Shown: one piece after another, positions 1 through 6,130 of the stretch
How the letters are laid out: each line of letters opens with the position of its first letter
How positions within the stretch are numbered: the stretch's first letter is position 1
Assembly (NCBI GenBank): GCA_041795785.1
Contig: JBHBXR010000178.1
Location: forward strand, 1 to 10,788
Direction: 5' to 3'
Length of the DNA: 10,788 bases
Source: CAJPST01 sp041795785
Lineage (GTDB): Bacteria > Pseudomonadota > Gammaproteobacteria > Enterobacterales > Pasteurellaceae
Translations under genes and position numbers: made by a program
Notes under the pieces: model-generated
Told to the model about the DNA's origin: nothing
What the model saw: the letters and a program-made list of their open reading frames with translations, nothing else
The model's database searches: none

Positions 1-10
1 ATTTCAAAAA

Positions 11-26
11 TGCGAGATAAGTCACA
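11..26. promoter_or_regulatory. Candidate CRP site 1
   Basis: The sequence reads TGCGA-N6-TCACA, with AAA before and AAA after. It matches 9 of the 10 core bases of the CRP consensus TGTGA-N6-TCACA. The left half carries the T-to-C change typical of Sxy-dependent (CRP-S) sites, while the right half is canonical. It lies about 380 bp from nanE, so it may serve a divergent gene beyond the left edge, or a rightward promoter starting near position 67. CRP control of sialate genes is known in H. influenzae; binding here is inferred. Confidence 0.55.
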
Positions 27-29
27 AAT

Positions 30-60
30 TTGGCAAGTGATTGTTAATGAAAATTATAGT
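30..60 (+). promoter_or_regulatory. Weak candidate rightward promoter
   Basis: TTGGCA (30-35, 5/6 of the -35 consensus) and TATAGT (55-60, 5/6 of the -10 consensus) are separated by 19 bp, longer than the ideal 17. It lies just after CRP site 1. If used, it would give nanE a leader of about 330 nt. The spacing makes this weak, and other AT-rich -10-like boxes lie closer to nanE. Confidence 0.2.
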
Positions 61-84
61 GAACTTTTCGCATCTGGCAAGTGA
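31..84 (+). repeat. Short direct repeat TGGCAAGTGA
   Basis: The 10-mer TGGCAAGTGA occurs at 31-40 and again at 75-84, 44 bp apart. The second copy begins the GC-richer patch. Its function is unknown; it could be a regulator site or a trace of local duplication. Confidence 0.4.
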
Positions 85-181
85 AAGGTTTTTTGCCGTT
101 GCAGCCGCTTCTCCGCCGAACAAGAGACAACGCAGCGGAAATAAAGCCGTTCCGTCTGCGACTCTCATCATTTTTCATTTC
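85..181. other. GC-richer noncoding patch in AT-rich leader
   Basis: This stretch is clearly richer in G and C than the DNA on either side. It sits between the two CRP sites. Short open frames cross it on both strands (41-226 plus; 44-253 minus), but neither has a convincing ribosome binding site or a recognised protein. It could be a copy of an intergenic repeat, a small RNA or the remnant of a gene. I cannot assign it. Confidence 0.3.
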
Positions 182-197
182 TGCGAACTTGATCACA
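182..197. promoter_or_regulatory. Candidate CRP site 2
   Basis: TGCGA-N6-TCACA again, 9 of 10 core bases, followed by AAA. It has the same asymmetric halves as site 1 and lies exactly 171 bp from it. Two independent matches in one leader make catabolite control of the nan genes likely. AT-rich -10-like boxes follow at 224-229 (TAAAAT) and 233-238 (TATATT), but none is at the ideal class I or II distance, so the start site stays open. Confidence 0.6.
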
Positions 198-262
198 AAA
201 ATCAAATTATAAAAAATTCCTTTTAAAATCAGTATATTAAATAAATTCAACAAATAACACCA

Positions 263-279
263 TTTAAATTTAATTTAAA
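263..279. promoter_or_regulatory. 17-bp AT-only palindrome, possible operator
   Basis: TTTAAATT-T-AATTTAAA is a perfect 8+1+8 inverted repeat between CRP site 2 and nanE. A dimeric regulator such as the RpiR-type NanR encoded in the operon could bind such a site. In DNA this AT-rich a palindrome of this kind can also arise by chance, so the assignment is weak. Confidence 0.25.
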
Positions 280-319
280 ATCAAATAGTTATAAATATAA
301 CAATTAATTAAATTAATAC

Positions 320-347
320 TTGTCTTTTTTTTCGCAAGGATTATTCT
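320..347 (+). promoter_or_regulatory. Candidate nanE-proximal promoter
   Basis: TTGTCT (320-325, 4/6) and TATTCT (342-347, 4/6) are 16 bp apart, giving a transcript start near 354 and a leader of about 44 nt. CRP site 2 would then be centred about 164 bp upstream, too far for direct class I activation. It is therefore one of several possible promoters. Confidence 0.3.
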
Positions 348-397
348 ATACAAAATGAAGTAAATATTTATTTTTCTATATTTGTTTTGGAGTAAGT

Positions 398-1090
398 ATG
401 TCAAAATTATCACATCAAGAGGTTTTAGCTGCCATTAAAAACGGACTCATTGCATCTTGTCAGCCGGTAGATGACGGTCCGATGGATAAACCGGAGATTG
501 TCGCTGCGATGGCACAGGCTTCTGTTGCCGGTGGTGCTGCGGGATTACGCATCGAAGGTGTGGATAATCTGAAAGCAACCCGTCCGTTAGTCAATATTCC
601 GATTATCGGCATTGTGAAGCGGGATTTGCCCGACAGTCCGGTACGGATTACCCCGTTTTTGCAGGACATTGAAGATCTGGCGGCGGCAGGCGCGGATATT
701 ATCGCTATCGACGGTACCGATCGTGTTCGTCCGGTAGATATTGAAAGTGCGGTCAAAAAAATCAGAGAATTGGGCTGTCTCTCCATGGCGGATTGTTCCA
801 ATTTGGCGGAAGGATTGTATTGCCAAAAACTGGGGGCGGACATTATCGGCAGCACTATGTCGGGCTATACCGGCGGTCCGGTGCCGACGGAACCCGATTA
901 TCAATTGGTCAAAGACTTGAAAGCGGCAGGCTGTTATGTGATGGCGGAAGGTCGTTACAATACGCCGGAATTAGCCAAAACCGCCATTGAAATAGGCGCG
1001 GATTCGGTTACGGTCGGTTCCGCTTTAACCCGCTTGGAACATATTGTGAGTTGGTTTGCGGACGCCATTAAATCAGCGAAAAAACAATAA
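398..1090 (+). CDS. nanE: N-acetylmannosamine-6-phosphate 2-epimerase
   Basis: This cytoplasmic enzyme converts ManNAc-6-phosphate to GlcNAc-6-phosphate, the last nan-specific step before the nag pathway. The 230-residue product is the usual NanE length and a single TIM-barrel domain. Visible family motifs are the CQP start segment (21-23), GLRIEG (49-54), GIVKRD (71-76) with the probable catalytic Lys74, DGTDRVRP (105-112), and AEGR (183-186) with the probable general acid/base Glu184. The barrel ends with a phosphate-binding VTVGSALTR segment (205-212). The start is fixed by GGAGT at 389-393, five bases before ATG. It is the first gene of the operon and ends 12 bp before nanK. One uptake sequence (745-753) is read through as SAVKK. 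Assignment is firm by motif and context. Confidence 0.96.
   Translation: MSKLSHQEVLAAIKNGLIASCQPVDDGPMDKPEIVAAMAQASVAGGAAGLRIEGVDNLKATRPLVNIPIIGIVKRDLPDSPVRITPFLQDIEDLAAAGADIIAIDGTDRVRPVDIESAVKKIRELGCLSMADCSNLAEGLYCQKLGADIIGSTMSGYTGGPVPTEPDYQLVKDLKAAGCYVMAEGRYNTPELAKTAIEIGADSVTVGSALTRLEHIVSWFADAIKSAKKQ
745..753 (+). repeat. DNA uptake signal core in nanE
   Basis: Exact AAGTGCGGT, preceded by A and followed by an A-run. Read in frame as SAV. Confidence 0.9.
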
Positions 1091-1102
1091 AAGGACGAAA
1101 TT

Positions 1103-1993
1103 ATGCGTTGTTTAGCATTGGATATCGGCGGTACCAAAATTGCGTCGGCGATTGTGGAAGACGGCGTTGTCAGCCGACGGCAGCAATTAACGACGCCGCA
1201 AGACGATTCCGCCAACGGCATGCATCGGATTTTAGCGCAAATCGTACAATCTTATGACGGTCAGTTTGATTATGTTGCGGTGGCTTCCACTGGGATAATT
1301 AATAACGGAATTTTGACTGCGCTGAACCCGAAAAACCTCGGCGGTTTAGCGGAGTTTCCGTTAAAAGCAAGTATTGCCCGTCACACGGATAAACCCGTCG
1401 GCTTGCTTAATGACGTACAGGCGGCGGCATATGCGGAATATCAATATCAAGACAAAAGTGCGGTACAAAATTTCGTGTTTATTACGGTTTCCACCGGTGT
1501 GGGCGGCGGCATTATTTTAGACGGAAAACTGCTGACCCAACCGAACGGCGTGGCGGGACATATCGGACATACGGTGGTGGATTTGCATGGCCCCGTATGC
1601 GGCTGCGGACGTCGCGGTTGTGTGGAAGCCGTGGCGGCGGGACGTGCCATTGAAGCGGAATCAAGCCGATGGGAACCGCCTTGCTCACCGAAAGAAGTAT
1701 TTGAGTTGTTTAGAAAAACGGATCAAAAAGCGACCGCACTTGTACGTCGTTCGGCACAGGCGATTGCCAATTTGATTGCCGATATGCGGATCGGTTTGGA
1801 TATACAGAAAGTCGTGCTCGGCGGTAGCGTCGGCTTGGCGCAGGGTTATCTGCCGTTGGTGCAGGAATATTTAACGGCAATGCCGTCTTTTTATCATTGC
1901 CCGACGGAAGCGGCGCAGTCCGGTCAAGATGCCGGTTTAATCGGTGCGGCTTGTTGGGTGCAAGATTGTTTAAATAACGGATTAAGTTTATAA
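1103..1993 (+). CDS. nanK: N-acetylmannosamine kinase (ROK family)
   Basis: This cytoplasmic kinase phosphorylates ManNAc with ATP to ManNAc-6-phosphate, feeding NanE. The 296-residue protein is close to the E. coli enzyme (291). The N-terminal ATP motif DIGGTKIA spans residues 7-14, the catalytic Asp lies in LLNDVQAAAYAE (D104), and the glycine-rich STGVGGG follows at 130-136. The ROK zinc site is complete: His156 in GHIGH, then Cys166, Cys168 and Cys173 in CGCGRRGC, the same numbering as I recall for E. coli NanK. AAGGA at 1091-1095 precedes the ATG. It is 9 bp upstream of the nanQ ATG. Two uptake sequences in opposite orientation lie inside the gene (1456-1464 and 1733-1741). Other ROK sugar kinases are possible by family, but the operon makes NanK nearly certain. 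Confidence 0.95.
   Translation: MRCLALDIGGTKIASAIVEDGVVSRRQQLTTPQDDSANGMHRILAQIVQSYDGQFDYVAVASTGIINNGILTALNPKNLGGLAEFPLKASIARHTDKPVGLLNDVQAAAYAEYQYQDKSAVQNFVFITVSTGVGGGIILDGKLLTQPNGVAGHIGHTVVDLHGPVCGCGRRGCVEAVAAGRAIEAESSRWEPPCSPKEVFELFRKTDQKATALVRRSAQAIANLIADMRIGLDIQKVVLGGSVGLAQGYLPLVQEYLTAMPSFYHCPTEAAQSGQDAGLIGAACWVQDCLNNGLSL
1456..1464 (+). repeat. DNA uptake signal core in nanK
   Basis: Exact AAGTGCGGT within the middle of the kinase gene. Confidence 0.9.
1733..1741 (-). repeat. DNA uptake signal core in nanK
   Basis: Exact core on the minus strand (ACCGCACTT on plus), read in frame as TAL. It is the second copy in nanK, opposite to the first. Confidence 0.9.
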
Positions 1994-1997
1994 GGAG
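1994..1997 (+). promoter_or_regulatory. nanQ ribosome binding site (decides start)
   Basis: GGAG right after the nanK stop is five bases from ATG at 2003. The in-frame GTG at 1997 overlaps this GGAG, so it cannot be the start; the ATG two codons later is. Confidence 0.75.
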
Positions 1998-2002
1998 TGA
2001 AA

Positions 2003-2470
2003 ATGTTTGTTGGCGATTTAACCAGAGAGGATTTTAGACAGGGGTTGCCGAAAGTGATTGCAGAGGTTTGCGATTATCTCAATACCTTAAATTTAGCCGT
2101 GTTGGAAAACGGTCGTCATGAGATTAGCGAACAAATCTATATGAACGTGATGTCGTTTGATACTGCGCCGGCAGAAAGCAAACAAGCGGAATTACACCAT
2201 CGTTATATTGATGTGCAGGTGTTGATTTCCGGTAAAGAAAGTATCGAATACGGCGTTAGCTACCCGACGCTTTCGCTTTACACCGACTACAATGAAGAAG
2301 ACGATTATCGCCTGACGCCGGAAATCGAAAATAAAAATACGCTGTTATTGCATCCGAAAATGTTTGTGGTATTTTTCCCTTATGAACCGCATAAACCGGG
2401 TTGTAATGCGGATAACCAAAGCGTGAATTTGAAAAAACTGGTCGTGAAAATTCCGCACGAATTAATCTAA
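2003..2470 (+). CDS. nanQ: N-acetylneuraminate anomerase, YhcH/DUF386 family
   Basis: YhcH, renamed NanQ in E. coli, accelerates interconversion of the alpha and beta forms of free sialic acid, so that NanA receives the form it cleaves. The 155-residue product matches the family length (E. coli about 154) and is a cupin-like single domain. Conserved features seen are IYMNVM (45-50), AELHHRYIDVQ (62-72) with Glu63, His65/His66 and Asp70, EEDDYRL (98-104), MFVVFFPYEPHKPGC (120-134) with His130, and LVVKI (146-150). These His and acidic residues are the likely metal ligands. The protein closely resembles the H. influenzae homologue HI0227 as I remember it. No signal peptide, so it is cytoplasmic. 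It lies between nanK and nanR, as yhcH sits with the E. coli nan genes. Function is by family. Confidence 0.9.
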   Translation: MFVGDLTREDFRQGLPKVIAEVCDYLNTLNLAVLENGRHEISEQIYMNVMSFDTAPAESKQAELHHRYIDVQVLISGKESIEYGVSYPTLSLYTDYNEEDDYRLTPEIENKNTLLLHPKMFVVFFPYEPHKPGCNADNQSVNLKKLVVKIPHELI

Positions 2471-2486
2471 TCATTGAGGTATTACT

Positions 2487-3353
2487 ATGTCCGCCAACGG
2501 GAAAATTTTAGACACCATCGGATCGATGTACGACAGCTTGACCAAAACGGAAAAAAGAATTGCCAAAACACTGCTGGCAAATCCCCATTTGCTCAATCAA
2601 TCTTCTTTATCCGCTATCGCCTTGGATCTTGATGTGGGCGAAGCGACTTTTATCCGTTTTTGTCGCACTTTGGGTTTTAAAGGATTTACCGATTTTAAAT
2701 TGGATCTCGCCATTGAGCTGGCAACGCAAGACAAAGACGATACGGCATTGTTGGATACGGATATTTCTCCTGACGACAGCGCTCAAAATATCGGCTTGAA
2801 ATTGCAAACCGCTATTCACAATGTCATTACGGAAACCATGAACCTGCTGAATTTTGACGAATTAAATAAAGTCGTCACTGCGTTCAAACAAGCAAAACGG
2901 ATTTTTCTGTTCGGCGTAGGTTCATCAGGCATTACGGCAGAAGACGCCAAAAACAAATTTATGCGTATCGGTTTGCAGGTAGATGCCGCCATGAACAATC
3001 ACTTTATGTATATGCAGGCATCATTAATGCGCAAGGGTGATGTGGTTTTGGGGATCAGCCATTCGGGTTACTCGCAGGAAACTATCCATGCGTTAAGTAT
3101 TGCACAAAAAGCCGGCGCCATGACGATTGCCTTAACTCACAATCTGCGCTCGCCGATTACCAAAGTGGCGGATTTGGTTTTAATTAACGGTAACCGTCAG
3201 GGACAAATGCAAGGCGATTCTATCGGAACGAAAATCGCCCAGTTATTTGTGCTTGATCTGATTTATGCCTTAATTGTGCAATCGGAAGAAGAAAAAGCCG
3301 CCAAAACCAAACAAAAAACACTCAATGTGATTTTGGAACAACGAATTAAATAA
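2487..3353 (+). CDS. nanR: RpiR-family sialic acid regulator
   Basis: This is a transcription factor with an N-terminal RpiR helix-turn-helix domain (about 1-75; recognition region in SLSAIALDLDVGEATFIRF, 40-58) and a C-terminal SIS sugar-phosphate domain (about 125-262). SIS motifs seen are LFGVGSSGITAEDA (141-154) and GISHSGYSQETI (189-200), where the serines contact phosphate in this fold. Length is 288 residues, typical of RpiR proteins. In H. influenzae the equivalent SiaR (also called NanR) controls sialate genes together with CRP and responds to glucosamine-6-phosphate; the same is inferred here. It is unrelated to the GntR-type NanR of E. coli, despite the shared name. GAGG at 2476-2479 supports the ATG. 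It lies inside the operon, between nanQ and nanA, so autoregulation is likely. Confidence 0.9.
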   Translation: MSANGKILDTIGSMYDSLTKTEKRIAKTLLANPHLLNQSSLSAIALDLDVGEATFIRFCRTLGFKGFTDFKLDLAIELATQDKDDTALLDTDISPDDSAQNIGLKLQTAIHNVITETMNLLNFDELNKVVTAFKQAKRIFLFGVGSSGITAEDAKNKFMRIGLQVDAAMNNHFMYMQASLMRKGDVVLGISHSGYSQETIHALSIAQKAGAMTIALTHNLRSPITKVADLVLINGNRQGQMQGDSIGTKIAQLFVLDLIYALIVQSEEEKAAKTKQKTLNVILEQRIK

Positions 3354-3384
3354 TTTTTAATTAATTAAATAATCAGGAGAAAAA

Positions 3385-4266
3385 ATGAAAAATTTAAAAG
3401 GTATTTTTAGTGCGTTATTGGTGTCTTTTAACAGAGACGGTTCGGTCAATGAAAAAGGCTTGCGCCAAATCATCCGTTACAATATCGACAAAATGAAAGT
3501 CAACGGCTTATATGTAGGCGGCAGCACCGGTGAAAACTTCATGCTTTCCACTGCGGAGAAAAAAGAAATTTTCCGTATCGCCAAAGATGAAGCCAAAGAT
3601 CAAGTGGCGTTAATCGCTCAAGTAGGCAGTGTGAATCTGCACGAAGCGGTGGAATTAGGCAAATATGCTACGGAATTAGGCTACGACAGCCTTTCTGCGG
3701 TGACCCCTTTCTATTACAAATTCAGCTTCCCGGAAATCAAACACTACTACGAAACCATTATTGCGGAAACCGGCAATAATATGATCGTCTATTCCATTCC
3801 GTTCCTTACCGGCGTGAATATGGGCGTTGAGCAGTTCGGCGAATTATATAAAAACCCGAAAGTGCTCGGCGTGAAATTCACTGCTGGCGATTTCTATTTA
3901 TTGGAGCGTTTAAGAAAAGCCTATCCGAATCACTTAATTTGGGCGGGTTTTGACGAAATGATGCTGCCTGCGGCGGCGTTGGGCGTGGACGGCGCCATCG
4001 GCAGTACCTTCAACGTAAACGGCGCACGCGCCCGTCAGATTTTTGAGTTAACGCAAGCGGGTAAACTGAAAGAAGCGCTTGAAATCCAACATGTGACCAA
4101 TGATTTAATCGAAGGTATTTTGGCGAACGGTTTATATCTCACCATCAAAGAGTTACTTAAACTGGACGGCGTGGATGCGGGTTATTGCCGTGAACCGATG
4201 ACCGCCGCCGCGACGGAAAAACAACTGGCAGTTGCCAAAGAACTGAAAGCCAAGTTTCTGTCATAA
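3385..4266 (+). CDS. nanA: N-acetylneuraminate lyase
   Basis: This aldolase splits Neu5Ac into ManNAc and pyruvate through a Schiff base, the committed step of sialate catabolism in the cytoplasm. The 293-residue TIM barrel belongs to the DapA/NanA family and matches the H. influenzae enzyme in length. Seen are the pyruvate-carboxylate loop GGSTGEN (45-51, Ser47-Thr48), Tyr136 in VYSIP, the Schiff-base Lys164 in GVKFTAGDF, and Asp190-Glu191 and Ser207 that read the sugar chain in NanA rather than DapA. An AGGAG at 3375-3379 precedes ATG. It is the last operon gene and is followed after 21 bp by a terminator. The sugar-binding residues favour NanA over dihydrodipicolinate synthase. Confidence 0.96.
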   Translation: MKNLKGIFSALLVSFNRDGSVNEKGLRQIIRYNIDKMKVNGLYVGGSTGENFMLSTAEKKEIFRIAKDEAKDQVALIAQVGSVNLHEAVELGKYATELGYDSLSAVTPFYYKFSFPEIKHYYETIIAETGNNMIVYSIPFLTGVNMGVEQFGELYKNPKVLGVKFTAGDFYLLERLRKAYPNHLIWAGFDEMMLPAAALGVDGAIGSTFNVNGARARQIFELTQAGKLKEALEIQHVTNDLIEGILANGLYLTIKELLKLDGVDAGYCREPMTAAATEKQLAVAKELKAKFLS

Positions 4267-4280
4267 TTTAAAATAACCGA

Positions 4281-4346
4281 AAAACCGACCGCACTTTTGG
4301 TAAGGATTGCCCGTTTTGTTTGGGATTACCAAAGTGCGGTTTTTTA
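4281..4346 (+). terminator. Terminator made of two inverted uptake sequences
   Basis: ACCGCACTTTTGGTAA (4288-4303) pairs with TTACCAAAGTGCGGT (4326-4340), with one bulged T and a 22-nt loop, and is followed by TTTTTT (4340-4345). Each arm contains an exact uptake core (4288-4296 and 4332-4340). An upstream A-run lets it act partly in the other direction. It ends the nan operon. Paired uptake sequences used as terminators are well known in Pasteurellaceae. Confidence 0.85.
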
Positions 4347-4502
4347 TCGTTCGTCACTATCATTCTTCCCGCCAATTTCAAACTCACGCCGAATCCGTAC
4401 AACTAATGTAAACTTTTTTGGCTTTTAATGGTCGAAAGGCGGTAACTTTAGAAAAAAGTGCGGTCAATTTTACGATAGTTTTTCAATGATTAAGGACAAG
4501 TT
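4347..4502 (+). other. nanA-bamC spacer with bamC leader
   Basis: These 156 noncoding bases hold one uptake sequence (4456-4464) and presumably the bamC promoter. The best boxes found are TTTAGA (4447-4452) and TACGAT (4471-4476), 18 bp apart, both 4/6, which is weak. AAGGA at 4492-4496 is the bamC ribosome binding site. No open frame or gene remnant was recognised. Confidence 0.4.
4456..4464 (+). repeat. DNA uptake signal core before bamC
   Basis: Exact AAGTGCGGT preceded by five A, in the bamC leader, between the weak promoter boxes. Confidence 0.9.
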
Positions 4503-5519
4503 ATGAAAAAATGGTGTTTCCCTTTAACCCTACTGGCAATGTTAACCGCCTGTTCCAGCGACAATACGGATAAACAGGCGGCAGACGACACTTATACCAA
4601 AAATACGAAAACACCGTCTTTAGTAACGTTGCAAAGCGGCGGATTAACCCTGCCGACACCTGATCCGGCTTATCAATTACCGAGTTCCAATATCGCTAAA
4701 AATACTACGGTGGATATTCGTCCGCCTTCCGCACCGATGGCAATTATCGGCAGCTCTGTGGCGCAGTTTGACGGCGAACGTTCTTCCATCGTCTATCCGA
4801 CAGAAAAAAAAGCGGTGTACAACTTGCAGCAGGTTCAACGCTTACTCACCGAAAAAGGCATTAAATATAGCGTTGAAGATAATGTCATTCATACCGATTG
4901 GACGGAAACCGGACGTAGCGATGACGTAGGTAAAGTTCAAATCCGTTACCAAATCAGCGAACTTGGAAACAAGAAAGCAAATGCGCTGACCGTATCCGTA
5001 TTACAGATGAAACGTAACGATATTATTTTCACACCGACGGTAAATGAGAAACAACGTTATACATCCGATCGTTTAAATCAATGGATTGGAGAGCTAAACA
5101 GCGCTTATCAAACCCAGCGACAACAATTGGATCTCGAGCCTGCCACTGTGGCGATTCAATCCACCGTTACAACGGATGCCGGCGGGAACAGCGTTTTAAA
5201 TCTAAACGCACCCTTCACACAATCTTGGCAAAAGTTGGCTGAGGCTTTACCTGACTTAGGATTTGAGATTAAAGAAGAACATCCCGGTCGCGGATACCGT
5301 GAACTGAAATACAAAGCGACGGATGAAAAGCAATGGTTACGTTTGGGGGTAACGCGCCCTGACTTGGAAAACGGCGAATATCATATGCAATTAACCGCTA
5401 ACGGCAAACAAAGTGCGGTAGTAATCCGCGACGAAAATCAAAATATCTTAAGCGGCGAACAAGCACAAACGCTATATCAGGCATTACAAGCGTTAATGGC
5501 TCAAACGCCCGCTCAATAG
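4503..5519 (+). CDS. bamC: Outer membrane assembly lipoprotein BamC
   Basis: BamC (NlpB) is an accessory lipoprotein of the BAM complex that inserts beta-barrel proteins in the outer membrane. The 338-residue product is close to E. coli BamC (344). It starts with a lipoprotein signal peptide, positive MKKW then a hydrophobic stretch to lipobox LTAC, with Cys17 as the lipidated residue. The following 18-80 region is low-complexity and probably extended, as in BamC, which binds BamD there. The conserved VDIRPPSAPMAIIGSS block (70-85) begins the first folded domain; the second covers about 210-335. An uptake sequence lies at 5411-5419. It has no translational link to nanA. In E. coli bamC follows dapA, which is related to nanA. 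Similarity to NlpB is clear though sequence divergence is large. Confidence 0.9.
   Translation: MKKWCFPLTLLAMLTACSSDNTDKQAADDTYTKNTKTPSLVTLQSGGLTLPTPDPAYQLPSSNIAKNTTVDIRPPSAPMAIIGSSVAQFDGERSSIVYPTEKKAVYNLQQVQRLLTEKGIKYSVEDNVIHTDWTETGRSDDVGKVQIRYQISELGNKKANALTVSVLQMKRNDIIFTPTVNEKQRYTSDRLNQWIGELNSAYQTQRQQLDLEPATVAIQSTVTTDAGGNSVLNLNAPFTQSWQKLAEALPDLGFEIKEEHPGRGYRELKYKATDEKQWLRLGVTRPDLENGEYHMQLTANGKQSAVVIRDENQNILSGEQAQTLYQALQALMAQTPAQ
5411..5419 (+). repeat. DNA uptake signal core in bamC
   Basis: Exact AAGTGCGGT near the 3' end of bamC, read as SAV. Confidence 0.9.
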
Positions 5520-5530
5520 TCGCACTAATA

Positions 5531-5568
5531 GGCATATGGAACAAAATCGGTTTTTTGTTCTATATGCC
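5531..5568 (+). terminator. Long hairpin between convergent bamC and tadA
   Basis: GGCATATGGAACAAAA (5531-5546) pairs with TTTTGTTCTATATGCC (5553-5568) around a 6-nt loop: 16 pairs including one G-U in the plus-strand RNA. The minus-strand RNA has an A-C mismatch there, so the hairpin suits the bamC transcript better. No U-run follows on either strand, so it is not a classical intrinsic terminator. It begins 12 bp after the bamC stop, so a 3'-end or RNA-stabilising role is likely. Confidence 0.5.
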
Positions 5569-5597
5569 AACCGTTGCATAAAACATCGCAAAAACCG

Positions 5598-5606
5598 ACC
5601 GCACTT
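5598..5606 (-). repeat. DNA uptake signal core at tadA 3' end
   Basis: Exact core on the minus strand, directly abutting the tadA stop codon (5607-5609). Confidence 0.9.
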
Positions 5607-6119
5607 TTACTCGTCTTCAATCGTCGTTTCTTTCTCCAGCCTCTTTTGTTCCCGTCGTTTTTGAAAAAAAGCGCTCAATTTTTGGCTGCATTCTTCCTGC
5701 AATACGCCTCCTGTAATGGCGACGCTGTGATTCATTTTATAATCGTCAAAGAAATGAAAGCGAGAACCGACTGCGCCGGTTTTGTAATCCGATGCGCCGA
5801 ATACCAAACGTTTGATACGACTGTGTAAAATGGCGCCCGCGCACATAGTGCAAGGCTCAAGAGTGACATAGAGCGTGGTGTTGAGCAGACGATAATTGCG
5901 CACTTTCTGTGCGGCATGGCGCAAAGCGACGATTTCCGCATGAGCGGTAGGATCGGAATTTACAATAGACAGGTTCCAGCCTTCACCGATGATCTCACCT
6001 TGTTCGTCAACCAACACCGCACCGACCGGAATTTCACCGATTTGCTCCGCTTTATCGGCTAAAGATAAGGCATGACGCATCATCAGCCGATCAAAATTCT
6101 CGTCAAAAACCGACCGCAC
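5607..6119 (-). CDS. tadA: tRNA-specific adenosine deaminase
   Basis: TadA deaminates A34 to inosine in tRNA-Arg(ACG), needed for wobble decoding of CGN codons. The zinc site of the cytidine-deaminase superfamily is complete: HAE (His60, Glu62) and PCTMC (Cys90, Cys93). GEIPVGAVLV (28-37) and the C-terminal MNH...FFQKRR region match the family. With the GTG start the protein has 170 residues, similar to E. coli. This GTG is the first usable codon after the thyA stop, since only GCG GTA AAA lie between, and an AGGCGGT ribosome binding site sits over that stop. ATG codons at residues 13-14 are alternative starts but would cut the N-terminal helix. Both the GTG and the gene end touch uptake sequences. 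It is the last gene of the rppH-to-tadA group. Confidence 0.95.
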   Translation of the reverse strand: MRSVFDENFDRLMMRHALSLADKAEQIGEIPVGAVLVDEQGEIIGEGWNLSIVNSDPTAHAEIVALRHAAQKVRNYRLLNTTLYVTLEPCTMCAGAILHSRIKRLVFGASDYKTGAVGSRFHFFDDYKMNHSVAITGGVLQEECSQKLSAFFQKRREQKRLEKETTIEDE

Positions 6120-6121
6120 TT
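6113..6121 (-). repeat. DNA uptake signal core over tadA start codon
   Basis: Exact core on the minus strand; its GTG (6117-6119) is the tadA start codon. Confidence 0.9.
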
Positions 6122-6123
6122 TT

Positions 6124-6130
6124 ACCGCCT
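6124..6130 (-). promoter_or_regulatory. tadA ribosome binding site over thyA stop
   Basis: On the minus strand AGGCGGT matches AGGAGGT at 6 of 7 bases and ends four bases before the GTG. It overlaps the thyA TAG, so termination of ThyA and start of TadA are probably coupled. Confidence 0.6.

Noticed and set aside
41..253. Two overlapping short open frames on opposite strands in the nan leader
   Set aside because: No ribosome binding sites and no recognised protein family; they overlap CRP site 2 and AT-rich DNA. Kept only as an unexplained GC-richer patch.
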